From contig NC_057864.1 of the NCBI RefSeq assembly GCF_019393635.1, forward strand, positions 476,302,617 through 476,366,616: a DNA stretch of 64,000 nt, in the 5' to 3' direction. The DNA is from Dromiciops gliroides. Lineage: Eukaryota; Chordata; Mammalia; Microbiotheria; Microbiotheriidae. Positions 1-11,789 of the stretch are shown here, piece after piece (within the stretch, counting starts at the first letter, position 1; every line of letters starts with the position of its first letter). A program made the translations under genes and the position numbers. Below the pieces are notes generated by a model that worked only from the letters and a program-made list of their open reading frames with translations, was not told where the DNA came from and did not search any database.

Positions 1-571
1 ACCAGTGACAATAAGAAAAAAAGAAAAAAAAAGCCTGACCCCTCTCTTGAGAGGCCAGGCTCTTCATGACTGAACCAGGTCCAGGAGATCCCAGAGATGG
101 GGGTCTCTTATTGGAAGAGGGCCCCTCAGGCCCCCTGGGGCAGCCAAGGCAGCCTGGGTCTTTTGAATGGCTCTTTTTTGCTTTTAACAAACTCCTTCAT
201 TTCCAAATATATCCTTCCTCTCTTCCCCAAAGAACCATTCCAAAGAAGAACAAAGAAGGGGGTTGGGGGGAAAGCCTTCTGTCCCACTGGTCAACACACC
301 ACCTTAGTCTGAAAGCACATGGGATACTCCACACACCCAAGGTTTGTCGCCTCTCCTATGAAGGCAAAGAGACACCTCCTCATTTTCCAAGGAGGGAATG
401 AGGCCTGAAGAAGGGGGTGACTCACCCAAGGTCAACCAGCTGGTCCTAGGGCAGAGTTCTTCCTACTCCACCACCTTATGCCCCAGATGATTTCCAAGGG
501 CCCTTCCATTTCTAGCGTCCTCTGATCCTATAGGAGGTAGAAGAGGAGGGTCTGAAGAAAGTGTCAGCAAA
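1..571. other. No gene recognised; MIR relic inside
   Basis: The first 360 bases match nothing I recognise; open frames here lack family signatures. At about 370-480 a minus-strand MIR relic is visible (TTTTCCAAGGAGGGAATGAG, CCCAAGGTCA). Confidence 0.4.
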
Positions 572-702
572 GGGGCAGCTAGGTGGTGCAGTGGATAGAA
601 CCCTGGCCCTAGAGTCAGGAGGACCTGAGTTCAAATCCAGCCTCAGACACTTGTGTGACCCTAAGTAAGTCACTTAACCCCAATTGCCTCACCAAAAAAA
701 AA
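572..702 (+). repeat. WSINE1-type SINE
   Basis: It has the full head, core and A-tail, with flanking repeats GTGTCAGCAAA / GTATCAGCAAA (one mismatch). Confidence 0.85.
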
Positions 703-782
703 AGTATCAGCAAAGGTCATCAGGCTCTGGATTAGGTGTCTGAGGACCTCAGAAGGAGGAAGAAAGCAGGAACAGGGAGAGG

Positions 783-789
783 ATAAAAG
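783..789 (+). promoter_or_regulatory. TATA-like element upstream of ABHD11 copy A
   Basis: ATAAAAG lies 106 bases before the start codon in a G/A-rich stretch, so transcription could begin near 812-820. A WSINE1 (572-702) ends about 80 bases upstream. This is inference from spacing and motif only; copy C has no matching motif. Confidence 0.35.
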
Positions 790-894
790 CAGCCCTGAAC
801 AGCTTAGGGGTGGGAGGGACAAGCTCAGGGCAGGGCTCTGGCAGGGAGAAGTGTGGAGCACAAGGTGTGAGAACAGAATCACCGGATCCTCAGC

Positions 895-3800
895 ATGTGG
901 TCATGGGCTCGACACTGGAGCCGGCCCCTCTGGGGCTCCTCACATCCCTGGCCATCAGCCACCCAAGGTGTTGGGCCATCCATGGCCACTGTCAGCAGGC
1001 CCAGGTGAGTCCAGCACTCGCAGGGCCACCTCTCCTCCTTCCTGCTGTCCGTGCTCTCTCCCCCACTCTTCTCCTCTCCTCTTCCCCAACCCTCCTCCAA
1101 TTCCCCTCTCCCTCTTCTTTACCTGCACCCATGTCCTTCCTTTCCCGACTCCCTCCCTCCTTTGTCCACGTTGCCCCTTCCCTGGGGTTCTCTTTCACTT
1201 CCTCTATCCTTACCCCTCATCTTTCTTCTGGCTCCCCTTCCCCTCCTTTTGTTTCTCCCAGACGCTTCTTTCCCTCCCTCCTTTTCTTCCTTCTTATATC
1301 CCTTCAATTCACCTCTCCCCTTTAGCCTTCTTTGCCTTCTCTTTGTCAATCATCCCTCTTTCCCTTCCTCTCTTCTTTTTTTTTTTTAGTGAGGCAATTG
1401 GGGTTAAGTGACTTGCCCAGGGTCACACAGCTAGTAAGTGTTAAGTGTCTGAGGCCGGATTTGAATTCAGGTACTCCTGACTCCAAGGCCGGTGCTCTAT
1501 CCACTGTGCCACCTAGCTGCCCCCTCTTCCTCTCTTCTTTCTCTCCCTTCTCCTGTTTGTGCTTCTCCCAATCCTCCACTCCCCCCTCTCCCCTTCCTCA
1601 TGGCCGGTCCTGACTCCCTCCCTCCTTGCTTTCCTCTGACATCCACTTGCCCCTGGGGTTGCTTCTTCCTCCTTCTCCTCTCCCAGACCTTCCACTCCAC
1701 ACCCCAGCTGTTCCTCCTGTGGAGGATCATATGCGCTCCTCCATCAGAGGCACCTGCATAGGGGAGATGAGAGTCCAGAATATTGTGCTCTCCCCTACTA
1801 TCCCATGTTCCCACATGTCTCCTGATGTGATCCAACCCTCCTTCTCTGCCCTCTTCTCTCCTCAAACTGGCCAGGCCAGTGCCCCTCTCCTACAGGCTAC
1901 TGGATGGTCAGGACACCCTCCCACCTATCGTCTTCCTGCATGGAATGTTTAGCAACAGAAATATCTTCCGGACTGAGGCTGAGACCCTGGCACAGCAGAC
2001 AGGCAGGAAGGTAAAATTTCCCAAGTGATGGGTGAGCTGAGAGAGAGAACAGTATACTGAGGGAAGGACAAAATCCCAGGAAGAGGGGAAAGAGCATGTA
2101 GGGGGATAGAGGAGGCTGGAACGAGAGGAGCTGTCAGGGTGGCATAGACCTTCACGCATAGGCCAGGATGTTAGGGGCACCGGGAAGTTTACAGACAAAC
2201 TGCCACCCGCTCTAGTGGATCCCTTCATCGAAAGGTCCGGCAACACATTGGATAAGATGGCTTCTGAGGTCCCCTCACCCAACTATCTCCATGACTGATA
2301 GCTGGAATTCTAGAATTCTGGAATTCGACTTATCTTGGAGGTTTCACCATGGCCTCTTTGAGCCTTTTTTAAACATTTCCTTTTTTTAATTGTCTTCATT
2401 TCTTTAGAATTTTATTTTTCCCCAATTACATGTAAAAACACTTTTAATGTCCATTTTTAAAAGTTAGTGCTCCAAATTCTCTTCCTCCCTCCCTCCTCAC
2501 CCCTCCCCCCCTCAAGGACCTGAGCATTTCAATATAAGTTACACAATGTGTAGTCATGCGCAACATTTCCATATTAGTGAGCAAGCATTTATTTTACATG
2601 GCAGACGTTCCTAGTAAAGAACAGGAAATACAGTGACTTGGTGGTTTTCTTTCCCATCAGAAAGCATAAAGTGGAAGAAAACCGAAAGGCCCAGAAAGAG
2701 GGAATCAGTAGGACAGCTAGGTGGCTCAGTAGATAGAGCACTGGCCCTGGATTCAGGAGGACCTGAGTTCAGGTCTGGCCTTAGACACTTAACACGTGCT
2801 GGCTGTGTGACCCTGGGCAAGTCACTTAACCCTAATTGCCTCACCAAAAAAAAAAAAAAAAGAGGGAATCAGTGACCCAAGAGCCACAGTGCTGAAGGGC
2901 CAGCACTGGCCACAGTCATGGGGGGGGGGGGAGGCAGGGGGGAGGCAGGGGGGAGATGGGAGAGGGGGAAGAATCTTTTTTCTTTCTAATGCCCTTGTCC
3001 CACTGTGCTTCCATCTTCCTCACTTCCTCCTGTTGTAACTACTCAGTAGCCCCTGGCTTCCCAGAGGGCCTGAAAGTACTCAGACAACCTCCTCCTGCTG
3101 CTGGCAGTGAGTCAGCACACCCAGGGTGGAGAGGGGAGGGGGAAGAATCAGGAGACTGATAACTTCAAGTCTCTGCCTTCCCCCCCCCCCCAGGTATTGA
3201 TAATGGATGCTCGGAACCATGGAGAGAGCCCTCATAACCCTGACTGCAGCTATGAAGCCATGAGTGCTGATGTGCAGGCTCTCCTGTCAAAACTAGGACT
3301 CACTCCCTGTGTCCTCATCGGGCACAGCATGGGGGGCAGGACAGCCATGACTCTGGCACTACAGAAGGTGAGGTTGCCCCACTAGGGCTGAAGGGATAGA
3401 GTGCCACACTTGTTCACAGCCCACAGGAGCCCTTAACCCCTTGGGAAACACCAAAGATTCATCATCCTCAATGAGCTCATTGTGGATCTGTGGGGTGGAG
3501 TGAGGCTGTGGCCAAACACTGGGGCTGGAAACATAACGTTTACTTCACACAGTTCATCATTCTAAAGCCTAATGGACTGAAGGGAAGTTGTAGATGTCTC
3601 CCCAGGCACTGAGAGATTTCAGGGTTCAGAGTCAAGTCTTCATAAATGTCATCACCTCTCTATGGTTAACCCAGAGCATGCAAACAGGAAGGGTGGCATC
3701 AGGACCACTTACAGCTATGAAATGGGCACCTAGAGCCCCCCATCTTTCCCTTTTGGGGACCACGGCTCCCACTTTCTCTGCCCAAGTGCCATTGCTGGGT

Positions 3801-5236
3801 GCATGGAAGAGGAGGGAGGGCATTGTAGTTCACTGTGTAAATAATACATAAAGGCTTTCTCCTTTAGCCAGAGATGGTGGAACGCCTGGTATCAGTGGAT
3901 ATCAGCCCCTTGGTGGCCGTGGACATGCCAAACATCTTTAAAATTATACCTGCTATGAATTCTGTAAACATCCCTAGAAATATTTCCCACTCCCAAGCCT
4001 CTGAAGTACTTGAAGAGCATCTGAAGCCATTTGTCAAGGTAACCCCTCAGGACCCCCAAGGCTGGGGGTGTGTGGAGATGAACTGCTGAAGGACAAGCCA
4101 ACAAAATTTGAGTTGGGAGACTTTAGGAGAGTTGGTGGAGGAGGAGTAGAGTGGAATGCAGCCTAGAAAGGGGAGGGGGGGCTTCAATTTTTTACTTAGC
4201 ACTTTGTAGATACAAGAGCAAATGTTTGTTGACATGAGAGGAGAGGGGTACAGAAAGGAGATGGTGTCTGATCTGGGTAGGAATGAGAAAGGGATACTGC
4301 AGATCTTGGACTGAGAAGGAAGGGTCTAAGGAGAAGATGGGGGCCCAGGTAGGTGTGCCAGCTAAGCCCTTGTACCTTCCAGGATTCAAGTATTCGACAG
4401 TATCTGTTCAACAGTCTGGTGCGAATCAATGGTCGCTATGTGTGGAAGGTCAATTCTGAAAATCTGTGGCAGCATAAGGAGCAGTTTGTGGACTATCTGC
4501 AGAGCCAGGGAGTCTATTGCGGCCGCACACTCTTCCTCCTAGACTCCAATTCACCCTTTGTCCCGTAAGGTGGAGGGGGGGGGCAGAAAGGGAAGGGACA
4601 CACCTGTCTTCCTTGGGCCCCATTTGGGTTCTCCATTGCCAAGGATGAGGGCAGTTGGGGGCTTCAGCTATGCTTGGGTTCAGGAAGGGTGGGTCCCTCC
4701 AGCATTGGGAGACAACATATACATTATCTCACCTAGATTTCTCCACGATCCTTATGCCTTTCTGTCTGCCTAATCTTTTTTAATTCTATCACCTTCCATA
4801 CCCACTATTCAGCCTCTACCGTTGTCTACCATTGTTTCTCTGTAATCATCATCTGTTTTATCTCTCTCTGTCTTTGTCTCTCTGTGTGTCTGTCTCTTTG
4901 TCTCTGCGTTTCTGTCTTTATTTCTGCCTCTTTCTGTTTCTGTTTCTCTTTGTCTCTCTGTCTCTCCCTCCTCTCTCCTGTTCTCCCCTTCCTTTTCCCT
5001 CTCATCCTATACCCCTCTCCTCTTTCCCATTTCTCTACCATCCTCTCCTTTCCTCTCTCCCTCTCTTCACTTCTTTCATTCTCTCTCCTTTCTCTGTTGA
5101 CAGGCCCAGTCACTACCCCATGATCAAGCGCCTATTCCCTGAAGCCCAGTTCCAGACCATCCCTGATGCTGGCCACATCATTCATATCAAGAAACCCAAA
5201 GAGTTCATGAACAGCATACTAAGTTTCCTGTCCTAA
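895..5236 (+). CDS. ABHD11: ABHD11 paralogue A, six exons, 301 aa
   Basis: Coding exons are 895-1004, 1875-2010, 3194-3367, 3868-4038, 4383-4564 and 5104-5236; every intron starts GT and ends AG, with phases 2,0,0,0,2. The product matches mammalian ABHD11 along its length: LSYRLLDGQ, VFLHGMF, LAQQTGRK, DARNHGESPH, GHSMGGR, VDISP, YVWKV and DAGHIIH. ABHD11 is an alpha/beta-hydrolase of the mitochondrial matrix, known to associate with the 2-oxoglutarate dehydrogenase complex and protect its lipoylation. By comparison with bacterial YbfF (acid in the xDISP motif) the triad is S127, D151, H282, all present. The first ~37 residues carry Trp/Arg/His and no acidic residue, fitting a mitochondrial presequence. 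The start was chosen because the ATG opens MW-W like copy C and gives the right phase at the exon 1 donor. One oddity is HGMFSN where human has HGLFGS, next to the oxyanion hole. Length is close to human (about 315 aa). The gene looks intact. Confidence 0.9.
1005..1874 (+). other. Copy A intron 1, pyrimidine-rich
   Basis: The donor is GTGAGT and the acceptor is CTGGCCAG. From about 1030 to 1870 the plus strand is almost pure C/T (CTCC, CTTCC runs), interrupted by a minus-strand SINE. Long apparent open frames here on both strands are products of this composition and show no protein similarity. Confidence 0.7.
1377..1524 (-). repeat. WSINE1-type SINE in copy A intron 1
   Basis: A T-run, then the inverted core and head. 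CTTCCTCTCTTC flanks both sides as target duplication. Confidence 0.85.
2360..2640 (-). mobile_element. L1 3'-UTR fragment
   Basis: The inverted L1 tail appears as TTTTATTTTTCCCCAATTACATG followed by a CCTCCCTCC tract, the same order seen at 8884 and 22040. It lies in copy A intron 2. Confidence 0.6.
2711..2862 (+). repeat. WSINE1-type SINE in copy A intron 2
   Basis: Flanked by AGAGGGAATCAGTA / AGAGGGAATCAGTG. Confidence 0.88.
2860..3193 (+). other. Copy A intron 2 part homologous to copy B and C introns
   Basis: The stretch ending at the exon 3 acceptor shares words with the matching intron of copy B (CACTGGCCACAG, 27093-27104) and with copy C (GACTGA.A.CTTCAAGTCTCT before exon 3). This shows genomic, not retroposed, duplication. 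Confidence 0.65.
4856..5100 (+). repeat. TCTG/TCTC-rich low-complexity tract in copy A intron 5
   Basis: Repeated TCTCTGTCT and TTTCTGTCT units grade into CT-rich DNA up to the exon 6 acceptor at 5103. The extended pyrimidine run directly precedes the AG and may serve as its polypyrimidine tract. Confidence 0.75.
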
Positions 5237-6000
5237 AAGATGTTCCTTCTCCCCACACTCCACTTCCCAACTTTCAAACACTTAGAGAGCCCTAGGTACT
5301 TCCTTCACTTGAAATCTTTCTTTAAAAAAAAAAATCGTGAAGAACATGAAACAGTAACCCTATTACCACTCTTCCTTCAGGAGGTAAAGACAACTTCATA
5401 GGACTGCTCAGCAAATGTCTTGATTTCCCATCTCACCAGCACTACCCATGTAACTTATGGCCAGTCTGTTCTGACACAAGCCCTTTCATGGAAACCACAG
5501 GACTAACTAGATTCTACTGGTGCCTCTAGTCCCTTAGAAAAGGGCCAAAGTATATGTGACCCATTGGAAGTGGTGAGGGCACACATTCATCTAGGAGGAG
5601 TACCCTGCAAAATATACATGCAGACACATGACTATATCCCAAGCTATAACATTAAGGATCACTTCCCATGAGGGGAGGGCTCAAAGAGGGACTGAGAACT
5701 TTTAAGACAATGATTCTTCAGTGCTGTTTCTGGAAGTTAAAGTTAGTGTTACATTTTTTTAATGAAGTAAAATGTTAACTCAGAGCTATAAAACTACATT
5801 TTATCATTGTGAAATTGTCTTTGTTTAAGAATCCTATAAACATTATTTTAAAAGGTCTTGTGTGAAGAGATGTCCAAAGGCATGAGGGGACTTTGCCAGT
5901 CTGAATATTCCTTTCCCAGAGCAGAACAATGCTGGAATAAGAACTCTAGCCCTAATGAATAAAAATAATTTCTGACAGTCTTGTGCCTAAAATAAAGAGT
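5237..6000 (+). other. Probable 3' UTR of copy A with poly(A) signals
   Basis: After the TAA there is repeat-free DNA with no AATAAA until 5958-5963 and again 5991-5996. An L1 3' end begins near 6185. A 3' UTR of about 750 nt is inferred from these signals. Confidence 0.5.
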
Positions 6001-6184
6001 AAAGTATAAATATTTTTCTCTTCAACATATAGGAATTAACATGAACAGGAAAATCTGACCTACTCTCTGTTTCAATGGTTTTCCTCAAACCCCAAAAGTA
6101 ACCCCAACTCATTTTTCCAATGATATCCTCCAAATAAAATGTATGTTTCAGAAGGTAATTTTTGTTATTAAAAGAATTTGTTTA

Positions 6185-6815
6185 TTTATACTTGCTCTTT
6201 TTGTGATGGCAAGGAATTGGAAATTGAGGGGATGCCCATCACTTGGGGAATGGCTGAACAAGTTGTAGTATATGAATGTAGTGGAATACTATTGTGCTTT
6301 AAGAAATGATGAGCAGGCAAATTTCAGAAAAACCTGGAAGGACTTACATGAACTGATGCTGAGTGAGATGAGCAGAACCAGGAGAACATTGTACACAGTA
6401 TCAACAACATTGTGTGTTGATCAACTGTAATAGACTTGACTGTTATCAGCAATACAATGGTCCAAGATAGTTCCAAAGGACTCATGTTGGAAAATGCTCT
6501 CCAAATCCAGAAAAAAAAAAAAAAAGAACTATTGAATCTGGATGCAGATTGAACCATACTATTTCTATTTTTTGTTTTTTTGAAGTTTTTCCTTTTTGCT
6601 CTGATTCGTCTTTCACAGCATGACTAATGCAGAAATATGTTTAATGTGAATATACATATATAACCTATATCAGATTGCTTGCTATCTTGGGGAGGGGGGA
6701 GGGAGGGGAGGGAAGGAGAAAAATTTGAAACTAAAAATCTTATAAAAACAAATGTAGAAAACTCTCTCTACATGTAACTGGAAAATAATAAAATACTTTT
6801 ATGAAAAAAAAGAAT
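6185..6815 (+). mobile_element. L1 3' end (ORF2 C-terminus and 3' UTR)
   Basis: Translates to the L1 ORF2 tail (AKNWKLRGCPS-like, WLDKLW-like, MNTMEYYCA-like patterns), then a 3' UTR with a G-rich run near 6690 and a terminal AATAAA before the A-run. It is 5'-truncated. Confidence 0.75.
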
Positions 6816-6959
6816 TTGTTCCCCATTATTAGTATAATAGAAAATGGTGATTTTTCTATTAGTTCATCTTTCAAAGTACTTTACATGAGAAAGCCAATAT
6901 GTTTCACAATAATATATAGGTGTCCTAATCACTGTATGCATATCATCAATTTTACAAAA

Positions 6960-7147
6960 AGCATTCTTTTTTCTTTCTTTCTTTCTTTATTTCTTTCTTT
7001 CTTTTTTTTTTTGGTTGGGCAATGAGGATTAAGTGACTTGCCCAGGGTCACACAGCTAGTAAGTGTCAAGTGTCTTAGGTTGGATTTGAGCTCAGGTTCT
7101 CCTGAATCCAGGGCTGGTGCTTTACCCACTATGCCACCTAACTGTCC
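6960..7147 (-). repeat. WSINE1-type SINE with TTTC-rich tail
   Basis: The A-tail (T-run on this strand) has expanded into TTTCTTTC repeats at 6967-7010. AAAGCATTCTTTTT flanks both sides. Confidence 0.85.
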
Positions 7148-7719
7148 CAAAGCATTCTTTTTTGACTTTTATTTTATATTTTTATGGTCAAGAATTGATT
7201 CTCCACCACCACTTCCTCCTCTATCTTCTTCTCTTAAGGAAAAAAAAAAGAAAAACTAAACCTTTGGAACAAATTTGGATAGTCAAGCAAAGCAAATTTT
7301 CTCACAGCCATGTCCAAAAATGTGTGTCCCATCCTACAATGTGTCCGTTGTCTGTCTGTTAGGAGGTGGACAGCATGTTTTATCATTGGTTCTCTGGAGA
7401 TGAGGTTGGTCATTGAATTGTTCTTAAATCTTTCAGTGTTGTTTATGTTTACAATATCATCCTCTCATTCTATCATTCACTGTGGGGTTTTTTCCTACTG
7501 TTCTTCATTTTTACTTGTCTTGCATTGCCCTATATTTATCACAGTTTCTTTTGAGCAGTTTTTTGTTGTTTTTAAGTCTTTGGGAGGGGGTTTTGCTGGC
7601 CATCTCCCCATCTCATCCTCTGTAATCACCCATCCCAGAACAGATCGTTGTGTGTCCTGTGACTTTAGGAGGGAGAGGCTCTTTGTTTTGTTTTTTCTCC
7701 TTAACAGTAGGACTTGAGG

Positions 7720-7872
7720 GGGCAGCTAGGTGGTGCAGTGGATAAAGCAATGGCCCTGGATTCAGGAGTACCTGAGTTCAAATCTGGCCTCAGACACTTG
7801 ACACTTACTAGCTGTGTGACCCTGGGCAAGTCACTTAGCCACCCCCCCCCCATAGCCCTGCAAACAAACAAA
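7720..7872 (+). repeat. WSINE1-type SINE inside L1
   Basis: Flanked by AGTAGGACTTGA on both sides. Confidence 0.88.
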
Positions 7873-8469
7873 AAACACAGTAGGACTTGATATTTTCAAC
7901 TTTGGAAGAACTAACAGATGAATTAAAGGTGGGTGTTTGTTTGGCTGGTTTTTTGTAAATTTGCCCTTTGTGACAGTTTCTTTGTACAGTTTCCAAAGTA
8001 ACAAGAAAGAGGTCATGGGCAAATCTCAACTCTGCTTTCTCACCTGATAAAGTGCCAAGACCTTGCACTTGCAGGCACCATATTTGAATAGATAGTAAGT
8101 CATTAGAAAGTTGGTACTGAACAAAGTTAATAATGAGTCTAGGTTTTCTTCATGATGGTGAAGGAGGCATACCCTGAATCATTTGTTACATTTTCCTAAG
8201 TTTCTCCCTTTTGTCATTTGTATAGCATAATAACATTCCATTTTATTTATATGCCATTATTTTTTCAGCTATTTCCCAATTTATGGGCATCCTTTAGTTT
8301 CCAGTTGTTTGCCACTACAAAACCAAAAAAAAGAAAACTGAAATATATACATATGTGTATATACATGCATATTCATATATGAATATGTGTAATACAAAAG
8401 TCCTTTTCCTCTTTCTTTGATACTTTTGGAGTGTAGACCTCATTTCTGGGTCAATCGATATAAGCCATT

Positions 8470-8627
8470 TTGTTTGTTTTTGTTTTGTGGGGCAATGGGG
8501 GTTAAGTGACTTGCCCAAGGTCACACAGCTAGTAAGTGTCAAGTGTCTGAGGCTGGATTTGAACTCAGGTACTCTTGAATCCAGGGCCAGTGCTTTATCC
8601 ACTGTGCCACGTAGCTGCCCCCCCCAC
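8470..8627 (-). repeat. WSINE1-type SINE inside L1
   Basis: Flanked by ATAAGCCATTTTGTT / ATAAGCTATTTTGTT. Confidence 0.87.
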
Positions 8628-8883
8628 ATAAGCTATTTTGTTAATTTGGGGGCATAGTTCCGAATTGTTTTCTGTAATGGTTATACCAATTCACATTTCC
8701 ACTAAAAGTGCATTGATGTGCCCATATGTTTGAAAACCTTTGCAATCAATTAACTGAGAATTTTTTTTTTTAATTTTGGTCATTTTTGTCAATCTGATGG
8801 GTGGGAGGTGGAACATCAGAATTTCTTTAATTTTTATTTCTCCAATTATTATGTAGCTATTGATTGCTTCTTGTATTTTTTTT

Positions 8884-9815
8884 TTAGAATTTATTTATTT
8901 ATTTATTTATTTTTACATATAAGGTATTTTATTTGTTCCGTTACATGTAAAGATAGTTCTCAACTTTTGTTTATACAAGCTTTACAATTTCAGATTTTTC
9001 TCCCTCCCTCCCCTCCCTCCCCCCTCCCCTAGACAGCAGGTAATCTGATATAGGTTATATCTATATATCTATATACATATACATATATATATACACATAA
9101 TAACATTAATCCTATTTCTGCATTAGTCCTGTTATAAGAGAAAAAATCAGAGCAATGATGAAAAACCTCAAAATAGAAAAAAAATAACACCAAAAACAAA
9201 AGAAATAGTATGGTTCATTCAGCATCTATATTCCACAGTTCTTTTTTTTTTTTTCCTGGTTTTGGAGATCCTCTTCTATCATGAGTTCCCTGGAACTCTT
9301 CTGTACCATTGCATTGGTGAGAAGAATATAGTCCATCACAGTAGGTCAACACTCAATGTTGATGATACTGTGTACAATGTTCTTCTGGTTCTGCTCATCT
9401 CACTCATCATCAGCTCACGTAAGACCCTCCAGGTTTCTCTGAACTCCTCCTGCTCATCATTTCTTACAGCACAATAGTATTCCATTGTATTCATATACCA
9501 CAACTTGTCCAGCCATTCCCCAGTTGATGGGCACCCCCTCAACTTCCAATTCCTTGCTACCACGTAAAGAGCAGCTATAAATATTTTTGTACATGTGGGT
9601 CCCTTTCCCCTTTCCATAATTTCTTTGGGAAAAAGACCTAAAAGTGGTATTGCTGGGTCAAGGGGTATGCACAGCTTTATCGCCCTTTGGGCATAATTCC
9701 AAATTGCTCTCCAGAATGGTTGGATCAGTTCACAGCTCCACCAACAATGAATTAGTGTTCCAATTTTCCCACAGATTGCTTTGAAAACTGCCTGTTCATA
9801 TCCTTTCACCATGTA
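8884..9815 (-). mobile_element. L1 3' end with ORF2 C-terminal frame
   Basis: The minus strand has an open frame of 158 codons (9812-9336) reading HCWWSCELIQPFWRAIWNYA, PAIPLLGLFPKE and MNTMEYYCAVRNDE, the C-terminal domain of L1 ORF2. The 3' UTR runs 9240-8884 and includes the CCCTCC tract. Relatively young, since this frame is open; 5'-truncated. Confidence 0.88.
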
Positions 9816-9969
9816 TCAGAACAGGGAGGGGAAAGCTTTTTTTTAATGGACTTAAAATTGATTACTCTTGTAATAAGTTAAACTCTATGTAACTTTTAAT
9901 TTATTTTTCTCAACACTAATTATTATCTGTAAAATATGCATTGTATCCAAATTGCATCAGGAGCCATGG

Positions 9970-10107
9970 GGGGGGGCAATGAGGGTTAAGTGACTTGCCC
10001 AGGGTCACACAGCTAAGTAAGTGTCAGGTGTCTAAGGTTAGATTTGAACTCGGGTCTTCCTGAATCCAAGGCTGGTGCTTTATATACTGCACCACCTAGC
10101 TGCCCCC
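9970..10107 (-). repeat. WSINE1-type SINE
   Basis: Inverted core and head, flanked by GGAGCCAT / AGAGCCAT. It carries a local AAGTAAG duplication after CACACAGCT. Confidence 0.83.
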
Positions 10108-10531
10108 AAGAGCCATTTTTAACTAGTGCTTATTGACCCGCACTTCACTCTGTCATTCACTCAGTTCTGTTAGTACAGAGACCAACACAATCCTTCCATA
10201 TTATATAATTTGTATTTTTTAAAATTTGGCAATTATATTGGAAAATTCCTCTTGATGTGGCATTCATTTCGATAGGTTTACATATTAACAACACCAGTTT
10301 CAACGTAACATCCGTTTCAGTGGTGTACGTACATGGCCAAATCAGCACCTTTAACTATATTTGTTGCTTTATCCATTTGCAATACAAAATTGGAAGATTT
10401 TTGATTTCTCAATCAATTCCAAACATATGGGAAATTATCCTTCTAAACAAATAATTTGTGAGCAGAACCATTTGAAGTTGCTTTACATATGATTTTTCAA
10501 TCATCATTTCAATTATATTAAAAGCTATAGG

Positions 10532-10754
10532 CAGGGGTGTGCTCGAGCCAGCTTCTATTGGCTGATTTTCAATTGTCAGTGCAAGCATTTACATCTCAGC
10601 CACACATAAATGGTGAAAGGCAGGGTTTGGTTTGTTTGTTGATTTTAAGGCTCAAGAACATGGTAGAAAAGACGTTAGTAATTCAGATTAAACTTAAAAG
10701 TGTATTGTGCATTTTCAGAGAGCTGGTTGTTAGACATTTATCAGCACACCCCTG
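10532..10754. mobile_element. Short hAT-like non-autonomous DNA transposon
   Basis: Ends form an inverted repeat CAGGGGTGTGCT ... AGCACACCCCTG, 223 bp apart. The CAGGGGTG start is typical of mammalian hAT (Charlie-like) elements. The 8 bases at each side agree only partly, as expected for an old insertion. No coding capacity. Confidence 0.55.
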
Positions 10755-10913
10755 ACCATACATAACATTGGCATTTCTCCTATAGAATAAAGTCCTTTAC
10801 ACTTATAAATTACTTTATATGATGTAAGCAACCCCTGGAAGTCATAGTTACTGAAAAACATTGCATTTGCTTATTAGAAGAATCTAATTTTGTTTTTAAA
10901 AATGATTTTGGGG

Positions 10914-11049
10914 AGCAGCTAGGTGGCGCAGTGGATAAAGCACCAGGCCTGGTTTCAGAAGTACCTGAGTTCAAATCCAGCCTCAGACACTTGACACTAG
11001 CTGTGTGACCCTGGGCAAGTCACTTAACCCCTGTTAAAAAAAAAAAAAG
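10914..11049 (+). repeat. WSINE1-type SINE
   Basis: Complete head and core with A-tail; it lacks the ACTTACT unit before AGCTGTGTGACC. Confidence 0.83.
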
Positions 11050-11785
11050 ATTTTGTCTTTCTAATACATTCTGCAAATACACTTTAAAGATGTTATTTCA
11101 TCTTTTGTGGGTTTCATGCTGTCTGAAACTAAAGCATTTGTCCAAAGTAATCTAAGTAGTCTTTGCACTCCATCAATTACAGTGCTTATAAATCCCAGTG
11201 ATAAATATAGTGGACCCTATTTTCTGAATTAGGGCATTTTAATTTGTGTTTGGGGATCTCAGGTACTTAAATTGCTCTTCTTATTTTTGCTTGTACTAGC
11301 TGGAGCTGTTCCAGCAGATTTTCTCTTTGAATCATGTTATGTAGTCATTTATCATGAAGGAATGTTATATCACCTTTTAAAACTTAGAAACAATTTTTAA
11401 AAATAAAGATATTTCCATTTCTAGTTAATCATTGAACAATGTGTATTCTTATGATATTTTTAAAGTTATTTCTATTTTTAATTGCATGGTTTTCAGAAAA
11501 GTAGCTTATTATATTTACCTAACAGAGTGATGTTGAGAAATACAACAGATATTACAGGACTTGTAAACTTCCACACAAAGTTTATTTGCTTTCAGTTTAG
11601 GAATTCACACCCAAATTTAACAAGTAGTGTACAGACAAAACCCATCTGTGTCATGTATCTACACTGACTTATGGGAACAGAAGCAGATTATGCCCACATG
11701 AAGATTCAATCAGAGCTGACAATTTCATGTTATTGGCATGTATGAAATAGCATAATTGTTGATCTGCCCTCACTGCCAATTGGAG
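11050..11785. other. AT-rich DNA, no feature recognised
   Basis: No repeat family or credible coding frame was seen. A 61-codon open frame at 11482 has no recognisable motif. Confidence 0.4.
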
Positions 11786-11789
11786 AGAA

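Larger units (their letters stand above)
7150..8880 (-). mobile_element. Older L1 fragment, interrupted by two SINEs
   Basis: Inverted L1 3' UTR (7150-7700) and inverted ORF2 tail (about 8160-8340 and 8640-8880) lie in order, split by SINEs at 7720-7872 and 8470-8627. It is more diverged than the L1 that follows it. Confidence 0.6.

Noticed and set aside
810-1865. Long open frames on both strands (up to 186 codons)
   Set aside because: They run through the pyrimidine-rich intron 1 of copy A and a SINE; low-complexity Ser/Pro/Leu or Arg/Glu products, no family motif.
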